From positions 1 through 64,000 of the forward strand of contig JAUCBJ010006658.1 of NCBI GenBank assembly GCA_032718475.1: a stretch of DNA of 64,000 nt, given 5' to 3'. Below, piece after piece: positions 24,103 to 35,218 of the stretch (positions are counted from its first letter, which is position 1; every line of letters begins with the position of its first letter). A program made the position numbers and the translations under genes. Under the pieces are notes generated by a model. That model ran no database searches. It had not been told where the DNA came from and saw only the letters and a program-made list of their open reading frames with translations. The stretch comes from Nemertoderma westbladi. Lineage: Eukaryota; Xenacoelomorpha; Nemertodermatida; Nemertodermatidae.

Positions 24103-25262
24103 TGTTCGCGCTTTCAGACCTTTAGCAGTTTAACCTGCCAAATTGGGATGTCTTTTAGATGATAGATCGTCTTTAGCCTATGACAAGTATTTGATACACT
24201 ACATTAGCCGAAGCCAGTCTATGCGCGATCATTCACCCGCTGGATATACCCGGGAGACTGGATTCGGAAGCCTATCCGTATTGCGGGGTAGGCCTACTGT
24301 ATTATTCGACTGATCGTAATATATATAATCTCTGACAAATATTATTCACTTTCGGGAAATATTAACAGTTCCTTTTGGACGTGGCGCTCTAAATATGTAA
24401 ACAGAGTTATGACTTAAACTAGACACAACGGGATGGCTATAGATTCACGTATATGGCGCATTCTTTAGGAGATGCTTTGTTATCAGTCACAATCATACAC
24501 AATACTGCACAATGCTGCACACTGATCTGCCGACCTTCACTAATTTTAGTCACATATAAAGAGAACAACAGACAATACATGTAGGGCCTATAAAATAGCA
24601 TTAGATTCACTTCAAACCACTTAATGTAAGTCACAATCGTTATATGTAACCGGTCTCTCTAACCTTTAGTATATCAAAAAGATTGGGGTGTCTGATTATT
24701 TATCAGTATTCCAAATATAATATTCCATCAACAAATATAATGAATAACCGACAGTAAATAGCAGTAAAATGTTAAGATATAAATTGATATGATCGATTTG
24801 GTATGGATTGTTTAGTGATAACAGATATACGTTCTATAATTAAGCCTACTAATGTTGGGCTAAAGACTGAAACACGGAGGTTCCAAAGCCGGTGTTCTAG
24901 GCTGTGGACAAAATCACATACTGACTCAACTCCACGAGTTTCCATATACAATCTCCAACGCAGAGGCAAAAAACGCTCTGATTGGTCGACCGAACAAAGA
25001 AGGAACAGAGAACAAAGAAAAGCTCCATGTGTACAGCTCAGCTGTTAGCCGTCGTCATGGTAGCTACACTGTTTCAAGAGGATCCGGCGTATTGCGTCAT
25101 AGAATTGCTAATTATGTCCGCTAAAGTACACATACAGAAGAAATGGCTTTTATGTCCTCTAAAACACCAGTACAGTAAGGACACGGCCTTTTATGCCTGT
25201 TAAACCAACTACAGAGTACTTTACGGGGAAAATAACCGGCTAATTCCGCAAAAGCCTTTACA
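24103..25262 (-). mobile_element. Solo LTR of a BEL/Pao-type retrotransposon
   Basis: The 1160-base sequence begins TGTTCGCGC and ends TTTACA, i.e. TG...CA ends, and is flanked by the 5-base direct repeat GACTC (24098-24102 and 25263-25267). Copy B carries the empty site with GACTC once (~38369). The sequence is a diverged relative of the LTRs of the full element at 51.9-64 kb: shared words include GACCTTTAGCAGTTTAACCT, ACATTAGCCGAAGCCAG and TTCACCCGCTGGATAT. A 5-base duplication is typical for BEL/Pao. The solo state implies recombination between two LTRs. Strand is given as the inferred minus orientation of the full element. Confidence 0.9.
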
Positions 25263-25486
25263 GACTCAATGAAATGTGTAACTACCACGGTATCAGGGAG
25301 AAAATAGTAGTGAAATCTAGTAACAGGTGGGACATGTCCTGCCTCTACCCATCAAAACACGGCAACAGGTGGGACTTGACTTGTCCCGCCTGTTCCCCTT
25401 TAAAACATGGCAATAGGGTGGGACAATTAGAAACAGGTGGGACTGGGACAGTCTACAGTATAACATATTGTAATATGGGAGGTTTG

Positions 25487-25726
25487 TACGGTAGCTGATC
25501 TTTGCCAATTAATTTTTTTTTTCAGAAGTTCTCCATGACGTCATAATTTATGGTCGACCATAAATTAATTTTTGGTCGACTATAAATTATTTTTTGGTCG
25601 ACCATAAATTAATTTTTGGTCGACCATAAATTAATTTTTGGTTGACCATACATTACGACGTCTTGGAGAACTCCTTAAAAAAAAGTAAAAAAAAAATTAA
25701 TTAATTGGCAAAGATCAAACACCGCA
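25487..25726. mobile_element. Hairpin element with GGTCGACC core, copy A
   Basis: Arms of ~80 bases from TACGGTAGCTGATCTTTGCC inwards (through AGTTCTCCATGACGTC) are matched in reverse complement at the right side (GACGTCTTGGAGAACT ... GGCAAAGATC). The middle holds five ~22-29 base units of GGTCGACCATAAATTAATTT, which are themselves palindromic. No coding capacity. Copy B has four units and is 21 bases shorter (38594-38812). Confidence 0.85.
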
Positions 25727-26089
25727 GGTTTGCCACTATAATAGCTGTAATTTTCTAATCACCAGCTTTCAGAAAATATTTAGTTTAATGAGGTTCGGAA
25801 CAAAAATTTTTTTGGACAAAATTTGGCTAATATTTTGTAGAATGAACCACCATATATACATACAGTAGGCCTAACCAGATAGCACTATTGTAATAGTAGC
25901 GAATACCGTATCGGTACAAATTGTTACTCTCAGTCTGTCGTGGCACATTTACGTCTACGGGAAAGGCACTCATGGGCAACGTGGAAGAAAAAATTTTATT
26001 AACAAAAAATATTTTATTTTAATTTTGGCCGCACTGGGCCATGTTTTGGCCCAGTAAGGCCATATTTTTTTTATTATTTATGTATTATA

Positions 26090-26490
26090 TTATAATTTCT
26101 TAGAGTAGTCTAGTCTATTTTTGAATGTGTTCAAACTTGGAGTACCAAGGTTATTCAGTACACGTGCATCGTGCATTAACAACACTGGCCGGTAAAAGAT
26201 TCCAAATGTTTACAACGCTGTCTACGAAGTTGTTGCATTTCCTTTGAGTCCTACAGTTCGATCTTTTGTACAGCACCAAGGAAGAACCTCATGTTGAGTA
26301 TTGGTGGAATTCGGAACGAAACTGGAAGAAATTACTTCGCTCAATATACAGTAGGCAAATATGGGATTGGTAGTGGCTAAATATGTAATTGCTCTTATAA
26401 TTTTGTTAATTTTCACTCGAATTGGATGAATATGTTTATCGTAGGTATTGCCCCATAGTATTATTCCGTATAATATGTAGGGTATGTAGT
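26090..26490 (-). pseudogene. CR1-like RT C-terminal relic, copy A
   Basis: Reading the minus strand from ~26490: YIPYILYGIILWGNTYDKHI, then HPIRVKINKIIRAITYLATT, then, after frameshifts, NLGTPSLNTFKNRLD near 26130. This is the typical segment after the RT thumb (Y-YG---WG) and the C-terminal end of CR1/jockey-like ORF2 proteins. The C-terminal GP-x-W motif is decayed. The same relic, with the same frameshifts, is in copy B. Confidence 0.7.
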
Positions 26491-26539
26491 GTAGTATTTC
26501 TACTGTCGGCTGTCTACTGTCGGTGGTCTGCTGTCGGCG

Positions 26540-26665
26540 TAACGTTTACACCCCAAAGTTTGGTTTAATTTCATCAATATATGACGGAGTTATTGGTGAG
26601 CAAATATTAGACAGTGACAGACAACTCGTCACTTCGCTTACTTTGTGCCTCGTCCCACTTGGTTG
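26540..26665 (+). repeat. 3' part of the CCCCAC-ended family (copy A)
   Basis: CCCCAAAGTTTGGTTTAATTT, TGACGGAGTTATTGG, GACAGTGACAGACAACTCGT and ACTTTGTGCCTCGTCCCAC follow each other in the same order as at the right ends of 18666-19267 and 22071-23706. The left end is absent. Confidence 0.6.
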
Positions 26666-26776
26666 GAATACTTAGTCGCACTTTTTTTATCACTAATTGT
26701 CCCGAAATTACTTTTAGATTAGGTGTAAGAGATCATTTCGACTATAAAATTGTGAAAGTTGAAAAAGTGAGGGAGA

Positions 26777-29095
26777 CTTGACTTTAGGGGAAACTTGATT
26801 TTTTTTAATAACTCAAAAACTATTGTAAATTATTTAACAATACCACACAAAAATGTGTAAAATACATGTTGGCTACACCCGCGCAACAATGTTTTATTAC
26901 CTTTTGGTTATTTTTTGTTTTATTGTCAATAAACGTTTTCTGGGTTCAAAAGTAAATTTTTGCCCTTTACAACGAATGAAAAAGCGCATCCTTATTATAC
27001 TGTATGCTAATTGTAATTCACAACATGTGTTGACTAATTATTGCACTATCCTGCCATATATTGTTTTCCAGTTTTGGTTCAGCCGTTTTGAAAGTATATA
27101 AATTAATATAAAAAAAGCCCAAGTGGGTGTGAGGGAGACACCCACGAAGAGAACCATTACACCAGAGCGCTCCAACTAGGTGATTGGCACTTACACAGAC
27201 CAACCTATCAATGGAATGTGAATACAATGGAGTGGCTAGGGAGAGGGAGAGAGAGAGGCCTTGATAAACCCAGCCAAGCCAAGCCAACCAACTCTTCCTT
27301 CCCTAGTGTAGTGTAGTTAATAGCCCGCCAACTGGGTGATTGACAGGTTAAACAAGATGCCACTTCGTCAGAAAGCGGCACACATCAATAGAATTACAGG
27401 AAAACAATTAATATATGCCTGGATTGAAAACTATACAAGATATTCATTAATAGAAAGTACCTTCCCGCGTTAAATTTTAATGCGGTTTTAATGAACTATT
27501 ATTTATTCAGTTCTTGTTGGGAGAACCATGTGAACGACCACCTAAATTTGTATAAAATTTTGGATAATAATTTAACAATCGCATTTTTTGATGTAATTAT
27601 TACACTTCTTCTGCATTTTTGAACGAATTTATAAGTATGCGAGGTGGGGTTCAAGTCTACCACCCTAGTTGTCAAGCCTTGACGCTGTTTCGAAAATACG
27701 AATAATTGGTTTAATTAAAAAAGTTTAAGAGTTGAAAATCTCAAACTCTCACATAATGATACAGTAGCAATCATAAATGTAATGTGAAAAAGTTAAAACG
27801 GCATTGAAAAATTTATTTATCTGTTCTTTAGAGCGATTATAACTTTTGGGGATCAAGTCTCCTTCACTCACTCTACAGGTCCCGTAGTTTACTTTATCAA
27901 TGTCCCATACTTTACCACACAACCATGCTGTACAAAATTAGCAATTTGTCTGATATTTAAATTTTTATTTAAGCTTAAGGGGGGGGGGGGAGCACATCCA
28001 AATTGAACTTCACATTTTTGTGTCTCTTGACCATAAAATTGGGTGAAATTTATTGTTTGTGCTACTAAACATCGTCTGGACTGTGTGTGAATAACCAAAC
28101 CAAAATTTTTTTAAACTGGCCCCAAAATGTATTTTTGTGCTATTCAAAGTGCCCTTTGCGTCAAGGGCTATTTCTCCACCAATACTTGTTGAAATTTTGA
28201 ATATAGCGTCAGAAGAACCCTAAGTTTTGCCTCAAATGCTCCGGAGCCTTTTTAGAACAAAAAGGCCACAAAAAAGGCCTTTTTGGTATAAAAAGGCTCC
28301 AGGGCATTTTCAACCAAATTTGTTCGGAAGAAGTATGGAGAAGGGTAATCTTAACAAGTGTACCAAATTTCAAGTCATTTCAGTTAAAATTGGCGGAGAA
28401 ATAGCCCTTTTCATGAAAAAACGTCATTCTGATGAAATGTTTCATGCTTGCTAAACAGATGAGTTTGAGAAAAGATATGAGAAAACTGCTTGCAGATTTG
28501 AAATCTCCATTAAATTCGGCACATGATAGAATAAAAAAACTTTTTTTGTCAATTTCCAAAATAGGAGGGTGCTACCTACCTACCTACCCCCCCCCCCCCC
28601 CCCCCTAAAAAAACATCTTTATCATAAACATCAACTCAACACCGTACCTGCGCACAATTCGATAAACTTTAGAATTGATCATAATTACGACTCTGTAATT
28701 ACCTTATTAATTAGACGAGACCATTTAGACGAGACTTTAATTGCGAGACCATTTATAGACAAAAAATTGAGAAAAACAATAAAAAGATGAAAAATTTAGC
28801 GTGGGAATAAGTGGGAATCGTTTGAAGGGGGTGAGGGGGTATCTGACTCGATAATCCTACTAATTTATAACTTTCACTTTGGTTCATTGATTGATTTGGT
28901 TTATGTTGCATTACAATCAGCATCCCTGAAAACATTAATAACCTGAAAATCAATGTATTTGAACCACTTTCCATTTGTTTTATTTTATATTTTTTTCATT
29001 CTAAAACAAACATATTTCCAATAATGATCCGAAACAAATATAGTTCAGTACAAATACAACAATTGTATTTTGTTACCGGTAACTAGAGAATTAAC
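26777..29095. other. No gene; a palindrome and homopolymer runs
   Basis: No protein-coding signal. There is an imperfect 58-base palindrome at 28243-28300 (listed separately), a G run near 27980, and a C run at ~28587-28604 preceded by CTACCTACCTACC. The words AATAAA on the minus strand near 28978-28986 could serve as a polyadenylation signal for the zinc-finger gene. Confidence 0.4.
28243..28300. repeat. Palindrome with two 25-base arms
   Basis: GGAGCCTTTTTAGAACAAAA and AGGCC form the left arm; the right arm is its reverse complement except at two central positions, with an 8-base loop. The nested AAAAAGGCC/GGCCTTTTT pairs could also fold separately. Confidence 0.85.
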
Positions 29096-29307
29096 ATGGG
29101 TGTTTAGGTAGCCTTGCTGATGGAATTCTTTGACAATAACCGCACTTAAGTTTGATATCTTTATGTACAGAGTCGACATTTTAGTTAGATTTTAGCAACA
29201 AATGATTTTCTCAATTGAAGCAGTTGTACTTAATATCTTTATGAAAGTAGTTCACATGGGTGTTTAGACTCCTTTGCGGGCTGAATTCTTTATTACAATA
29301 ACCGCAC
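29096..29307 (-). pseudogene. Decayed extra zinc fingers downstream of the C2H2 gene
   Basis: Beyond the stop of the C2H2 ORF the minus strand still encodes finger pieces out of frame: CGYCNKEFSPQRSLNTHVNY, then KDIKYNC, a finger interrupted by two stops, and a CGYC that loses its spacing. They match the repeating pattern of the intact fingers, so the protein was once about three fingers longer. Confidence 0.8.
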
Positions 29308-30642
29308 TTATGTTTGATATCTTTCTTTATGTATAGAGTCGACATGTCGTTTTAGTTTGGCTTTTGTAGCAAATGATTTTCCACAATCAGAACAGTTGTA
29401 CTTGATATCTTTATGAAAGTAGTTCACATGGGTGTATAGATTCCCTTGCTGACTGAATTCTTTATGACAATAACCGCATTTATATTTGATATCTTTATGT
29501 CGTATAGAGTGTATGGAGTCGACATGTCGTTTTAGTTCGGCTTTTGTAGCAAATGATTTTCCACAATCGAAGCAGTTGTACTTGATGATACCTTTGTGGA
29601 CAAAGTTAACGTGGGTGTTTAGACTCCTTTGTAGGCTGAATTCTTTATTACAATAACCGCATTTATATTTGATACCTTTATGTATAGAGTCGACATGTCG
29701 TTTTAGTACGTATTTTCTAGCAAATGATTTTCCACAATCAAAACAGTTGTACTTGATATCTTTATGAAAGTAGTTCACATGGGTGTATAGATTCCCTTGC
29801 TGACTGAATTCTTTATGACAATAACCGCACTTATATTTGATACCTGTATGTATAGAGTCGACATGTCGTATTAGTTCGACTTTTGTACTAAATGATTTTC
29901 CACAATCGAGACAGTTGTACTTGATATCTTTATGAAAGTAGTTCACATGGGTGTTCAGATTAATTTGCACGCAGAATTCTTTATTACAATAACTGCAATT
30001 ATATTTTATACCTTTATGGATAGAGTTAACATGCTTCTTTACACCAAGCTTACATTTAAACTGTTTTTCACAATAATCGCATTTATACTTATTCTTTACG
30101 TCTTTATGAACGGATTCTATATGTCTCTCTAAATCTCCTTTGTTATTAAATAATTCATTGCAATGCAAACAGGAACTGGTGTCTGAAGAAGATACCAACT
30201 CCCCAACAGTTTCATTAGAACTACCGGACTCTGTTGTTGCACAACTGATTGTCGCTTCTGTACCTTCAGTTTCAATAGGCCTACCATAAGAACACTCTGG
30301 GCTGTCGTTTTCCCGTTTTTCAACAATAAAAGAATCTCCAGATGGTTCATAAGAAATATCTTCGTCATCTAGTAAAGGGACAACATCTACTCTACCGAAC
30401 AAATTGTTGTGCTCTTCGATGGGAGATGATCCGTGAACGCAGTTCTCTTGTTTAACATCAAGAGAATAGGGGGTAGAGTCTGCTGGTTCTCTCTTTATAA
30501 TTATAAAGTCTGTTGGTTTTTTCTTTATAATTATAAAGTCTGTTGGTTCTTTGTTTAGGATTATATAGTCGGTTGGTTCGCTCTTTATAATTATACCGGC
30601 ACCAGAAGATTTCTCTTTCAATAAATTAGTATGTTGATCCAT
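29308..30642 (-). CDS. C2H2 zinc-finger protein (10 fingers), probable transcription factor
   Basis: A 444-aa single-exon frame with a real ATG at 30642. Residues 15-70 contain repeated acidic/lysine motifs of the KSEPTD, KREPAD and VKQEN kind; IKSE, IKRE and VKQE fit the sumoylation consensus. Residues ~75-155 are acidic and Ser/Thr-rich. From residue 158 to ~438 there are ten C-x2-C-x12-H-x3/4-H fingers. From finger 3 the fingers alternate between two types: C-G-Y-C-x-K-E-F...NLxTHVNYFH and C-x-D-C-G-K-S-F...LKRHVDSIH, so the protein has grown by duplicating finger pairs. Linkers are HKDIKYN/HKGIKYK rather than the classical TGEKP. It ends in HKERYQT because a 4-base AAAG duplication shifts the frame. 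Role: probably sequence-specific nuclear DNA binding; target unknown. It may be a member of a recently expanded lineage-specific family. Confidence 0.85.
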   Translation of the reverse strand: MDQHTNLLKEKSSGAGIIIKSEPTDYIILNKEPTDFIIIKKKPTDFIIIKREPADSTPYSLDVKQENCVHGSSPIEEHNNLFGRVDVVPLLDDEDISYEPSGDSFIVEKRENDSPECSYGRPIETEGTEATISCATTESGSSNETVGELVSSSDTSSCLHCNELFNNKGDLERHIESVHKDVKNKYKCDYCEKQFKCKLGVKKHVNSIHKGIKYNCSYCNKEFCVQINLNTHVNYFHKDIKYNCLDCGKSFSTKVELIRHVDSIHTGIKYKCGYCHKEFSQQGNLYTHVNYFHKDIKYNCFDCGKSFARKYVLKRHVDSIHKGIKYKCGYCNKEFSLQRSLNTHVNFVHKGIIKYNCFDCGKSFATKAELKRHVDSIHSIRHKDIKYKCGYCHKEFSQQGNLYTHVNYFHKDIKYNCSDCGKSFATKAKLKRHVDSIHKERYQT

Positions 30643-30861
30643 TATGAAATCTTAATTAAGTATTAATCGATAAATTAAATACAGGTGGCAGTAGTTTAAT
30701 GTATATCACGCTCTTCTCTATTATAAATTTCAAGCGACTCAATTATAATAAATGATGAGGTCGCTGTAACAGAAAGGAGCGGAGCAGATTATAGTCACAG
30801 TAACAAAAGAACAAGGCACATACGGATAAGATAATTGACAATTGGCATGCTTTTACATTAC
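30643..30861 (-). promoter_or_regulatory. Presumed 5' flank of the zinc-finger gene
   Basis: No TATA box or initiator could be assigned with confidence. The sequence is listed only because it is the short gap between the gene start and the next repeat (30862). Confidence 0.25.
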
Positions 30862-31312
30862 AAGAATGCTGTGCCGGCTTGTCGACAAAATTGCGCCACC
30901 ACAACACAACTCCCTATCACCCATGACATTTGATAGATCATCCGCATCTTCAAGGCTAGTGTCCTTTAAGATGCGTATCAAGAAAGTCATGGGCGCCGGT
31001 GTCCACCATGCTTATTCACTCCATGAGGCTTCCAAAGCACGAGATTTGATGCACTGGCTGGTCCTCATGGCGAAAGCAATGCCCTGCAAAGCAGTGGCGA
31101 CTTGGTTCTAGTGTCAAGCTTGGGGGAACCAATGAGACACCTCCAATGTTATATAGTGTCTGGTTGGAGATGTGTGCATTGTACTTGACACAATGAACCC
31201 GGCGTAGAATTCTCGTGAATGTGCCATCCATATATTTGATGTCCTCAGCAGTTACCCAGTTAGAGCCCAGCCCATCGAGGAGTACTGGAACTACTGCTGC
31301 TCTAAATAATCG
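30862..31312 (-). pseudogene. RTE-like LINE fragment, C-terminal part of RT ORF
   Basis: The minus strand reads MDGTFTRILRRVHCVKYNAH, ISNQTLYNIGGVSLVPPSLT, AGHCFRHEDQPVHQ, then the DTSLEDADDL segment in another frame, ending at the QHS-like end (TTACAAGAATGC on plus). It starts at 31312 with RLFRAAVVPVLL. Small indels and a lost 'LRF' show decay. The (TAG)n tail is missing; the 3' junction lies at ~30862. Confidence 0.82.
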
Positions 31313-32159
31313 GATAAATTTTAAATAATCAAGGTACGAGAGACATACATTTTAATCTACATACAATTTTTAAATTCAATTTGTGATTTTAATTAATTGG
31401 TGCTATAAATTAAATATTTTCAGAGATTTTAATGTGATTTTAAGCGTGATTTTACCTTTTAACTTAGCCCCCGTGCATACATTCATAAATTAAATTCGTG
31501 ATTTTAATTAATTTGTGATACCGAGCCTTTAACTTACGTACAGTAGGCCCTACTTACACTTTATACTTTTTAATATTTAATTTGTGATTTTAACTAATTA
31601 GATTTTGTGCCTTGCAGCCTTGTGTTAAATCCGTGTTAAATACTTTCAGTTTGTCATGCATATCTTAACCAGCTGTTGTTTCGTTCCTATACTATATTAG
31701 TCCTCAATAAATAATCTCAATATCAACCAGCAGATCACAGAAAGTTCCACTCCTAAGTCCTAACCTGACTGCCTGAAGACGACTAATTAACATATGGCAG
31801 TATGGTGTAGTGATGTCGGCCACAAGCCTGTATGTCTGTAGGGCCTATGTAGGTGTAGTTTAAGAACTTCAAACAAAACTTATTGTCAATACCGGTACGC
31901 GCTATAACTGTATAAAGTGCCATAAGAGCACTTGTGGCCGTAACGATTGTGACACAAACCTTAGGAATCGTTAATACTGTATTATACAGTATAAATTAAT
32001 TTGTATCATTTATGAAACCGGTAGGATGTAATTATAATTATACTGTAATCAGGTAATGTACACATAATAACAATAACCAAAATATCAGCTTACAGTACTA
32101 CATCTGTACATAGAACAGTAGAACGTATGGCTGCTTACATATAATCTACAAAATTTGAA
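31313..32159. other. No gene seen
   Basis: AT-rich, with a loose repeat of 'TTAATTTGTGATTTTAATTAATT' type words at 31375-31590. Nothing else recognised. Confidence 0.4.
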
Positions 32160-32960
32160 AGTTATGTTTATTTACTCTTGCAATTCTTATTTTAGCACCA
32201 AAAATGGTAGGTGTGTTCAACTGCGGAATTTAAAAAGCCTTCCATTGAAATTGGCGTACCAGAAAACCTGTATGTAATTGAAATAAACACCATCTGACCA
32301 TTCCTACAATACAAGTCTAGTAGTTGTTTTCACTAATTTAAAAAATGCTGGTTACTTGCACTTTTCAGCTTTTCATTTTAGCACCAAAAATGGTAGGTGT
32401 ATTCAACTACGGAAATTAAAAAGCCTTCCATAAAAACCATTCCTACAAGTCTAGTTGTTTTCACTAATTTGAAAAATGCTGTTTACTTGCACTTTTCATT
32501 TTAGACCAAAAATAGTATGTGTGGTGTGGTCTGTGTTCAACTGCGGAATTTAAAAAGCCTTCCATTGAAATCGGCGTACCAGACTGCCAGAATACCTGCA
32601 TGTAATTGACATAAACACCATTCCTACAATTCTAGTTGTTTTCATTAATTTGAAAAATGCTGGTTACTTGCACTTTTCATTTTAGCACCAAAAATGGTAT
32701 GCTGTATGTGTGTTCTGTGTTCAACTGCGGAATTTAAAAAGCCTTCCATTGACAGATTGAAATCGGCGCACCAAAAAACCTGTATGTAATTGAAATAGGC
32801 CTAAACACCATTCCTACAATTCTAGTTGTTTTCACTAATTTGAAAAATGCTGGTTACTTGCACTTTTCATTTTAGCACTAAAAATGGTAGATGTGTTCAA
32901 TTGCGGAATGTAAAAAGCCTTCCATTAAAATCAGCGTACAAGAAAACCTGCCCGAAGTCG
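32160..32960 (+). repeat. Tandem repeat, ~180-bp unit, five copies
   Basis: The block TTTTAGCACCAAAAATGGTA, then GTTCAACTGCGGAATTTAAA and AAGCCTTCCATTG occurs with starts near 32192, 32377, 32499, 32679 and 32869. The second unit lacks ~60 bases. Each unit also has ATTCCTACAATTCTAGTTGT and GAAAAATGCTGGTTACTTGC. Confidence 0.9.
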
Positions 32961-33994
32961 ATATCAATACCTAACCCTAATACCTTACCATTTTTTGAAA
33001 TTCAGATTTACGTGAAAATCGATATTGTCACAACCGTCAGACCGTTACGAAACTATGTCACGACCGTTACGCTGGTTAATTGATTGCCACATTCTCTAAT
33101 GATATTATATTGCCATACTGTTAATTTAATTTGAAACTCTATCTATTAACATGTTAGTCTGACATAAGTCAGTAAGTAACGGCAAATAAGTACATTAAAT
33201 TCGAAAGAAATTTATAGGCCTAATGTGTAGGAGAGTCTCTAAAAAGCTTGTCCATTTCAGGCACGACCGTTACGCCAACTTTAAACCGGAATAAAATCAA
33301 TAAAACGTAATGTATTCCAGAGCGGTTTCGATTTTATATAGGCCTACCGGTAATGGATTCCAATTCCATATTTCAGTATTTCCAAACCTACTCCAAAAGT
33401 TGAATTTTTAAAAAAAAAGTTGAATTTGAAACTCTACTCCAAAAGTTGAATTTTAATAAAAAGTTGAATTTTAAAAAATAAAGTTGAAATTTCAACTCAG
33501 TTGAAAATAGAACTTCTCCCTGACTGTGCATGATGTAGAATTTGAAGCCGGCTCTAACTGTCTAATCACTGAATCAGCTAATGCTGCACCGGTAATGTGT
33601 AATGACTGAATGATACTAATATTTCCGTGCCCAAATGTTATTGACAGTGCCCGTTTAAATTTCAATATTCTGGTATTCTAATGACAGAATGACAGAATGA
33701 TAAGCTATGGGTGAGGGTGACAGCTGGATTTCCACTTACTGACTTAACAGCTTAAAGACGACAGAATCCAGCCAGAATCTGGCTGTACAAAATGATATCA
33801 ACTGGCTGACTGTACCTGCCTTCTGCTGACCTTACTGCTGTAACTGCTGAATATAAATAAATAAATACTGGCAACTGTCCGACTGTGAACTGGCAGACTG
33901 GTCAGCGTCAGCCGGTACCGGTCAGCCGGGAGTACTGCACTGCACTACTGCAGTACTGTACACTTCACACTTGTACTATAAAGGCAGCAAGGAG
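32961..33994. other. No gene; short AAGTTGAATTT repeats
   Basis: At 33390-33500 the words CTCCAAAAGTTGAATTT and AAAGTTGAATTT are repeated five or six times. The rest shows nothing. Confidence 0.4.
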
Positions 33995-35218
33995 CAACAG
34001 ACAGAGGACCATTCTAGGGCCAATATTGTTTGTAATTTATGTAAATTCCATAGCAAATATACCGGATATACACTTGATACACAGTACGCAGATGATACAC
34101 TTATATACTGTACAAATAAGGATCCTCTAAAAGCATCACAAACCTTAGAAAAACACATACAGTCCCAGGAGATTGTCTTAAAAATTAATCCGAATACGAT
34201 AATTAACCAATCCAAATCAATTAAATATTTAGGAATACTAATAGACAACAGAATGGAATGGAGGGAACACATCAACGATATAAAACATAAAATGACACAA
34301 GCAATCTCCGGACTACGACAGATAGAAAGGACAGTTACCACTCAAATCTAAACTTAATATATACAAGGCGACAGTGCTACCATATCATAACTACTGCTGC
34401 GAGGTCCTAATTTCAATACAAAACAGTTACGGTGCAAAGGGAATACTTTACGGGTTAGAAAAAATACAAAATTACGGCTTAAGGGTAGTGTATAGCAAGA
34501 AAAACAAGGACATGACAGGAACCGAATTACGAACGAAAGCAAAACTTCCTACACTGACAGCTCTACGAGAATACTTTGTATTAAAATTTTACTACAAATA
34601 TATATTTAATCTAAGTACACCATTTAAGAAACTACAACTACCATTTCTTAATACTATAAGAACAAACGCATACTTGATAAATCCCAGAACACATAATATT
34701 AAAATACCTACTACTAGGAACAACTACGGATTTAAAAGTTTAACTGTCAGTGCTACAAAAATCTGGAACGCATCTCTTATTACTCTAAAACAAATACGAA
34801 AACTAAAAACTTACATGGATAGCATTAAAAATCACTATTATACAATATATGACCGTGACTCCATAACATAGCAACAAGTAACTTACACAACTTAGAATAT
34901 ACTGTGATAAAGTAAACAATTAATGTGTGTACGTATGTACGTGGGTGGTGTGGTATGTGTGAAATAATGGTGTTTGTAATTGTAAGTATGGGGTGTTGTG
35001 TGTCTACGCGCCAATGTATTGGGTATGTATGTACAACATCAATATGACTCCAGTGGATACACAGTAATGTAATTAGTGTAGGTCAAGGATTTGTCAGCCA
35101 TACATGACGCTTATTCCCATAAATTATCAGCCGGGGCCACCCTCCATGCTGCCTTCAATTATTTTACATATTTGAAGTTTTGGGAATAAAATAATTTATT
35201 ATTATTTTATTATTATTA
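33995..35218 (+). pseudogene. LINE 3' end: partial RT and C-terminal domain (jockey/CR1-like)
   Basis: Starting mid-RT: RTILGPILFVIYVNSIANIP, YADDTLIYCTNKDP (catalytic YADD), QSKSIKYLGILIDNRMEWRE and HINDIKHKMTQAISGLRQIE. The frame changes near 34350 and continues with LPYHNYCCEVL, LEKIQNYGLRVVY, LPTLTALREYFVLKFYYKYI and FKSLTVSATKIWNASL (the GP-x-WN-LP equivalent). A 3' UTR with 'gccaccctccatgctgcc' is followed by an AATAAAATAATTTATTATTA tail to ~35218. The element is 5'-truncated, has at least two frameshifts, and belongs to a different family from the LINEs at 1.9-8.9 kb. Confidence 0.82.

Larger units (their letters stand above)
19783..26776 (+). repeat. Segmental duplication copy A (pair of 35682-39893)
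   Basis: From TAAATCACTAAACCC (19783) to GGGAGACTT (~26776) the sequence follows copy B almost base for base, apart from indels. Copy A is 7.0 kb and B is 4.2 kb. The excess is explained by two insertions in A: 22071-23706 and the solo LTR 24103-25262 with its target duplication. Inside are a GTAC minisatellite, a LINE endonuclease relic, an integrase-core relic, a 21-bp tandem repeat, a hairpin element and a reverse-strand RT relic, all in the same order in B. Confidence 0.9.
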
